From NCBI GenBank assembly GCA_034440615.1, contig JAOTOM010004369.1, forward strand, positions 27,501-91,500: a stretch of DNA of 64,000 bases. The letters are read 5' to 3'. A model generated the notes under the pieces. The model did not search any database. It saw only the letters and a list, made by a program, of their open reading frames with translations, and was not told the DNA's origin. Positions 58,361 through 64,000 of the stretch are shown here, in pieces. The stretch is from Ashinkailepas kermadecensis. Its lineage: Eukaryota > Arthropoda > Thecostraca > Neolepadidae. Position numbers and translations under genes: made by a program. The stretch's first letter is position 1, and each line of letters opens with the position of its first letter.

Positions 58361-60460
58361 ATGACGTGCTTTTCAGCGGCCGTGTTGTCATGAATACAGC
58401 GAAAGTGTGTCCGTGAATAGGGCGGGAGTGTGACCTTGGATCAGGAGGAGGTGTATCCGTGGATCCGGCGACGGTGTGCTGGGACCCGACGGCGCCGCCG
58501 TGGTGGATGCGGGGCCACGCGGCCCCGGCGCTGGCCTGGCACCATGCAGTCGGTCTGAACTCGACTGTCGGCACAATGCCTATGTGTTCCACTTCACAAA
58601 TGCGCCGTGACCCAAGAAGGAATTGACGCCACGACAATGTGCCGCCGTAGGAAAATCGTTAGACGAGGCTGAACTACTGGCCATATGAATCACACAATCA
58701 ATGAGCCAATGAGCATCGTCAGGCCAACCCGTTGATTAAATGTTCTTGCTCGGGCGCTGCACACATTTATTATCTACTCCAAATGGCCTGTGTTCACTTT
58801 CAGTCACGCTTTGGGCCCAACATTTTCGGGATTTGGATGCGAGACAACGGAGCCAGTTTGACAACAGACTTAAGCAATGAAAATTAACATATTTGTATTC
58901 GTATTCCCGTATTTCCCGTGAACTAGCTCGGGAGCTTTCAGATGACGGCTAAGATATGAAGTTCGATTGTTCAAATCCCATCGTATTGTAACGTAGTTTA
59001 TATAAATACTGTTTTGGCCGCCTCATATATATGATTGTGCAGCCCGTAATGTTGTAGTCCCGTAATGCCGCCCCGTAAGTGTAACGCCGCACGAGCCTGA
59101 GCCGGCCGGCGGCTCGCCGCCGGTCCTCGCCGCGGCTGTGACCGGACGTTAGGGATAACGTCCAATTTCGAACAATAGACGGCCACCTTGCCAGGTCGTC
59201 TGCGGGGCGAGGAAATGTCACCTGACGGCTCATCACTGGGAGGTCTCGCCAGGTTAGATCGGAAGGAATACGTCACTTAGCTTCCAATGGAGATAGAAGC
59301 CCCAAATACGTCATCTGGGTGACGTCCAATCATGACTTGACGAATCGTCTTGTCAGTAGTCAGCTGACTAGGAGGGATACTAGCCGGAAGACACCGGCTG
59401 GAGGGTCGGGACTCATCTCTTTAACCCTCGCCCGTAGTAGGGGTGCAACCCCCCCCCCATAAGGTTTTTGTGTACTCCTTCCAAACCGATGAACGGATCG
59501 CCCTGAGATTTTCAGTACCCTCTGGGGCAACCTTTTGACGACTTTTGGTGAAATTTTTTTTGGAGGGCATGTCAGATCACAGAGTTATGTGGTCATAAAA
59601 GGGAGCACCTCCGAGCAGTTTTCAACAAATACGTGATTATCGCACCTAAACATGACATTGTTGCCTACATCGACTGGTATTATGTGTTTTGCAATGCAAT
59701 TTTGCAATGCCCAGATGGGTTCCCATTGGAAAAATAATGTTCCAAAAATCGGTGACCTCGGTTGACCTCGTTTGACCTTTCGACCTTTTTTAGCTGACCT
59801 ACGGTAATTTTTCGTGCTGAATTCGAATTCGGCGTCCATTTTTACCCCAAGGAACTTTAAACTTCGAAATTGGAACCACTCTTAATACGCTGGACTGCTG
59901 CCGGTCGCTGCGCAGGTCGCGTGCATAAACTCATTCGGTCTCCAAATTCTGTACTTAAAACAATTGCTGTCGGCTGTCTCATTGAAGTTCTGTACGGACA
60001 TCATTTCGGAAGCGTGCGAGTTGCTGTTTGCCTGTCGTTTGCTTGCTATCGCGTCTGCACAATATACCAACGTGCAGAGAACTGTTGGTGTTATTGCGGT
60101 GTGCGGTTCTACTAGACTACCTCACGGGCCTACAAGCGGAAGACTGTCCTACAGCATTTCACTTTTGTTTTCCACTTTTACCTTACCTTTCGGGAATCAA
60201 CCTTCCACTCTGGGCATCCTGGCTGGAAATTAGCATCGGAGCACGGGCCACACCAGTCGCTCATGCCATCCAGCTTCTAGAATTAGTCTGCGGAGCAGAA
60301 CCCCCATGCGCACCGTTCGTTCCTTGTGGATGGCGTTGTGCCGGGCGGGAGTTTGTGGTTACGGCTGGAAATGTTGCGCGTGGGTTCCGTAATTGTGCTC
60401 GAGTCAGGGACAACCTTCGCAGCGGGTAGTTGTCCATGAGTACGTCCACGGCTAACCACG
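58361..60460. other. Unique spacer with possible transposon edge
   Basis: Single-copy. TTTATATAAAT lies at about 58996-59006. GCCGGCCGGCGGCTCGCCGCCGG forms a GC-rich inverted cluster near 59101-59123. TTAACCCTCGCCC at 59421 resembles the left edge of copy B at 19005. TGACCTCG/TTGACCT words cluster at 59752-59780. Short frames on both strands lack recognisable domains. Confidence 0.45.
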
Positions 60461-61368
60461 CTTGACGGTTGGGGCACAGCGAGTAGACGTATGTGTCAGT
60501 GACACCTGACTGTTGGAGCACAGTGAGCAGAAGTATGTGACAGTGATACCTGACTGTTGAGACACAGTGAGCAGAACATGTGATAGTGATGCATGTTTGT
60601 TGGGGCGCAATGAGCAGAAGTATGTGACAGTGACACCGGACTGTTGGGGCACAGTGAGCAGAAGTATGTGACAGTGATACCTGACTGTTGGAGCGCAGTG
60701 AGCAGAAGTATGTGACAGTGATACCTGACTGTTGAGACACAGTGAGCAGAACATGCGATAGTGATGCGTGTCTGTTGGGGCACAGTGAGCAGAAGTATGT
60801 GACAGTGATACATGACTGTTGAGACACAGTGAGCAGAAGTATGTGACAGTGATACCTGACTGTTGGAGCACAGTGATCAGAAGTATGTGACAGTGATACC
60901 TGACTGTTGAGACACAGTGAGCAGAACATGCGATAGTGATGCGTGTCTGTTGGGGCACAGTGAGCAGAAGTATGTGACAGTGATACCTGACTGTTGAGAC
61001 ACAGTGAGCAGAAGTATGTGACAGTGATACCTGACTGTTGGAGCACAGTGATCAGAAGTATGTGACAGTGATACCTGACTGTTGAGACACAGTGAGCAGA
61101 ACATGCGATAGTGATGCGTGTCTGTTGGGGCACAGTGAGCAGAAGTATGTGACAGTGATACCTGACTGTTGGGGCACAGTGAGCAGAAGTATGTGACAGT
61201 GACACGTGACTGTTGAGACACAGTGAGCAGAAGTATGTGACAGTGATACCTGACTGTTGAGACACAGTGAGCAGAACATGCGATAGTGATGCGTGTCTGT
61301 TGGGGCACAGTGAGCAGAAGTATGTGACAGTGACACCTGACTGTTGGGGCACAGTGAGCAGAAGTATG
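60461..61368. repeat. 44-bp minisatellite with 175-bp higher-order repeat
   Basis: About 20 monomers of 43-44 bp (GTGAGCAGAAGTATGTGACA, GTGATACCTGACTGTTG). A distinctive 43-bp monomer with ACATGCGATAGTGATGCG (first copy slightly changed) starts at 60576, 60751, 60926, 61101 and 61276, exactly 175 bp apart each time. Thus four monomers (44+44+44+43) form a higher-order unit repeated five times. Minus-strand frames with the HILLLTVPQQSG repeat are artefacts. Confidence 0.97.
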
Positions 61369-61945
61369 ATCGCTCCACGGTCGACTCCGCCTTCCCTGCA
61401 TCTGACAGCTTTGCCGCGTGGCATGATGCCGAACGAATTCATGACTACTGCTTCCGACTGGTCGTGTTGTGTCTTCTGATCTGCCATGAAGGCTGCACTG
61501 GCCGTGCTGCGTTGATTCCCGCCGGTGGCTGCAGTGTCCCGCTGGTTCGGTGGTTCATTGGTGGACCTGACGCCAGGCCCGCCTACTGGTGAACCGGCCG
61601 CCCCCTTACTGCTACTCCTCGGCTACTGCACGGATGATCCCGACCGGCCAACCCAGCGACTACGCACTTCGATTATTCGTGTCCTGCACTGGTGATTCCG
61701 CTGGTACCTTTGCAATGTAATGCAATGCAATGCAATACAATACAATGTAATGCACTACGCTCCATAATTTACGTCCATGGTGACATATAAATAGTACGCA
61801 ATTTTTACAATAGTACTGCACCACTTAAATATTGGCTCCACCTGTCATAGGCCCAACCAGTAACAGTTGGTTGTTTTCCCGCCTCTTAATCATGTGGCGG
61901 TGGCCGTATATTTTTTTTTAGTGAGATTGAGCAGCCGCCACTCTG
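61369..61945. other. Unique spacer
   Basis: Single-copy, with a short (TGCAA)n-like microsatellite at about 61711-61755. No gene is visible. Confidence 0.5.
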
Positions 61946-62495
61946 ATGATATCAGCCAGAAGACAGATACTGACAATCACGCTGCTCCTCCATTGGCCAC
62001 CAAGAAGACAGATACTGACAATCACGCCGCTCCTCCACTAGCGACCAAGAAGACAGATACTGACAATCACGCCGCTCATCCACTGGTGACCAAGAAGACA
62101 GATACTGACAATCACGCCGCTCCTCCACTGGTGACCAAGAAGACAGATACTGACAATCACGCCGCTCCTCCACTGGTGACCAAGAAGACAGATACTGACA
62201 ATCACGCCGCTCCTCCACTGGCCACCAAGAAGACAGATACTGACAATCACGCCCCTCCTCCACTGGCGACCAAGAAGACAGATACTGACAATCACGCCGC
62301 TCCTCCACTGGCCACCAAGAAGACAGATACTGACAATCACGCCGCTCCTCCACTGGTGACCAAGAAGACAGATACTGACAATCACGCCGCTCCTCCACTG
62401 GCCACCAAGAAGACAGGTACTGACAATCATGCCGCTCCTCCACTGGCCACCAAGAAGACAGATACTGACAATCACGCCGCTCCTCCACGATACTG
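61946..62495. repeat. 45-bp minisatellite, twelve copies
   Basis: Unit GAAGACAGATACTGACAATC, ACGCCGCTCCTCCACTGGCC, ACCAA. As 45 bp is 15 codons, the plus strand reads a KKTDTDNHAAPPLAT repeat inside a 209-codon frame (61867-62496) whose first 30 residues are hydrophobic. Differences among units include replacements (A/V, P/H, A/P, D/G) as well as silent changes, and the minus strand is open too. I see no evidence of constraint on the protein. Confidence 0.93.
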
Positions 62496-62955
62496 ACAAT
62501 CACGCCGCTCCTCCACTGGCGGCCAAGCTATCCTTCCACTGACGATCCTGCTGTTCCTCCACTGGTAGCCCCTCTTCCTCATGATCACCCCCCCCTGTTC
62601 CTCCACTAGTCACCCCTCTGGTGTCGCTGGTGTCGTCTGATTCTCTGGTGCCCTTCACTAGTGACCCTCTGTTCCTCCATGATGTCTCCGTTTCCCCCAC
62701 CGGTGACGGCGCTATTCCTCTCGGGCGACCTTGTTCCCTCGACTGGTGACGCCGCTGTTCCCCCACTGATGACCCGCTGGTCTGCGCTGTTCTCCCGCTG
62801 GTGACTGGCCGGTGGATGGTGGGGCGCTGCAGTATCGGCCGGCCGTTAAGCGGCACGTCGAGTCGGCCGGTCACATGATGGATGGTGGAGGGTACCGACC
62901 CGCCGGCGGTCGCCGCCGCCGGCCAAGGCTGTTCTGATTAGGACCGTTTATCGAT
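62496..62955. other. Spacer with degenerate GCTGTTCCTCCACTGG words
   Basis: Irregular echoes of the preceding unit (TGTTCCTCCACTGGTGAC) up to about 62800, then unique GC-rich sequence. No gene. Confidence 0.5.
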
Positions 62956-63345
62956 GATCGGGGTGGCCGCGTCGATGTCGACGCCGACGCCGACCCCAAT
63001 GCTGATACAGATTCGGGCGCTGATACCGACGCCGATGCGGACCCTGATACTAACGCTAGTATCGATGCTGATATCAACGCCGATACAGTCACCGATGTCA
63101 ACGCTGATACTAACGCTAATGCCAACGCTGATACCGACGCCGATGCGGACCCTGATACTAACGCTAGTATCAATGCTGATACCAACGCCGATACAGTCAC
63201 TGATGCCAACGCTGATACTAACGCTAACACCGACGCTGATACTAACGCTAATACCAACGCTGATACCAACGCCGATACCGACGCTGATACGGACGCTGAT
63301 ACGGACGCTGATACCGACGCTGTTACGGACGCTGATGCCAAAAGG
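62956..63345. repeat. 12-bp minisatellite with 108-bp higher-order repeat
   Basis: About 32 units of GCTGATACCGAC and variants (ACTAACGCTAAT). A block beginning GATACCGACGCCGATGCGGA starts at 63022 and again at 63130, 108 bp (nine units) later. One plus-strand frame, without its own ATG, reads Asp/Ala/Thr/Asn-rich sequence from just after a TGA near 62937 to a TAG near 63413. The minus strand reads Ser/Ala/Val-rich sequence. Both are compositional. Confidence 0.93.
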
Positions 63346-63830
63346 ATTGCCAGGTGGCTCGAAGGTCGTGCGAGTTTCGACATTGGCTTGGGCACCATGC
63401 TAACGTATGGTTAGTGTGCTGGACATCTGTTTTCTCTGGTTTGACAACGTTTACCAAAAACAAGTCGCACAGCTATTTTTGTCCCGCCATGTCCACTTCG
63501 GAGAGTTTCGCAATGTTCCTGTTTTGTAATCGTGGTCGCACACTTTCCTCCCAGCCCGATGCTCGGGTTTCGTCGTGCGAGTCCTCGTGTCCTCTCCCCA
63601 CCAGCTTCGCCTGACTAGCCACGGGTGTCGGGGCGACCACAAGTGGTAGTGATTGGCGGATGGCTGGTCGGGCCGTGTGGCGGAGATCTTTGGCGCCCGT
63701 GCGGCGTGACCGTCGCGCCGCTGACGTGGCGCATCTGAACGCGACCATTGTGACGCAGCTGGCTGTGAGGCGACTGGCGTACCAGATCGGCGTGTCTTCA
63801 ATGACTGTGCAGAGCACAGCAGGAAGGTGC
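63346..63830. other. Unique spacer
   Basis: Single-copy GC-rich sequence with composition-driven frames on both strands. No gene is supported. Confidence 0.4.
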
Positions 63831-64000
63831 ACAACAGATGAGGACGGTGCAGAACAGGGAGCGGGGCGATGAAAAATAGAGAGCAGGGTGGTGCATAACG
63901 ATTGAGGACGGTGCAGAACAGATGAGGACTGTGCATGGCTGATGATAAAACCGCAGAACAGATGATATGGTTGAGAACAGCTGAGAATAGAACAGAACGG
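63831..64000. repeat. Degenerate GAGGACGGTGCAGAACAGAT repeat at window end
   Basis: Irregular 17-22 bp units built on GGTGCAGAACAGATGAGGAC, running off the right edge of the window. Confidence 0.7.

Noticed and set aside
55588..58637. Six overlapping frames of 818-957 codons
   Set aside because: They are artefacts of the stop-free 30/34-bp array; their non-repeat ends share no recognisable protein.
58925..58985. tRNA-like boxes (TAGCTCGGGAGC and TGTTCAAATCCC)
   Set aside because: Box A is imperfect, the spacing is short and no SINE body follows; probably chance.
61867..62496. 209-codon secreted repeat protein
   Set aside because: The hydrophobic start comes from unrelated unique DNA, units vary freely at replacement positions, and the opposite strand is open too.

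Overview
The window reads as eukaryotic, most likely invertebrate-animal, intergenic DNA. Supporting signs are three tRNA-headed SINE copies, the eroded 3' end of a non-LTR retrotransposon, hAT-like non-autonomous DNA transposons, long TA/CT/CA microsatellites, GT-AG splice signals and an almost complete lack of long conserved reading frames. There is no operon structure, no rRNA, no intact tRNA gene and no CRISPR. I cannot name the species.

The dominant content is tandem repetition. More than twenty mutually unrelated minisatellites fill roughly a third or more of the 64 kb. Period lengths are 12, 13, 14, 16, 20, 22 (twice), 26, 29, 30/34, 32, 33, 37, 41, 42, 44, 45, 62, 64 (twice) and 91 bp. 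The largest arrays are at 13.3-15.3 kb (32 bp), 40.8-43.6 kb (29 bp) and 55.8-58.4 kb (30/34 bp). Because the units lack stop codons on both strands, these arrays create long but almost certainly spurious open frames of up to about 950 codons. Two arrays (7-8 kb and 23.9-25.9 kb) switch orientation, giving large inverted-repeat arrangements. Several arrays show higher-order structure, clearest at 60.5-61.4 kb, where a 175-bp block of four monomers recurs five times at exact spacing.

Between the arrays lie mobile-element remnants. Two related copies of one interspersed element sit at 9.8-10.4 and 19.0-20.4 kb. The second carries extra internal DNA with an NRF1-type palindrome and an everted nuclear-receptor half-site pair. 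A short hAT-like MITE with an imperfect 8-bp target duplication is at 51.5 kb. SINEs are at 12.5, 29.8 and 40.5 kb; the last two have different tRNA-like heads but the same body. A 5'-truncated LINE is at 22.5 kb, and two adjacent near-perfect hairpins are at 36.7 kb.

The only plausible protein-coding gene is a two-exon model at 46.9-47.6 kb. It has a signal-peptide exon ending in a phase-1 splice donor, a 402-bp intron, and a second exon that completes a 97-residue, cysteine-containing secreted peptide. A CpG-rich block at 34.55-35.4 kb could be a promoter region, but no gene could be tied to it. Everything else is unique or low-complexity sequence in which I see no supportable gene.
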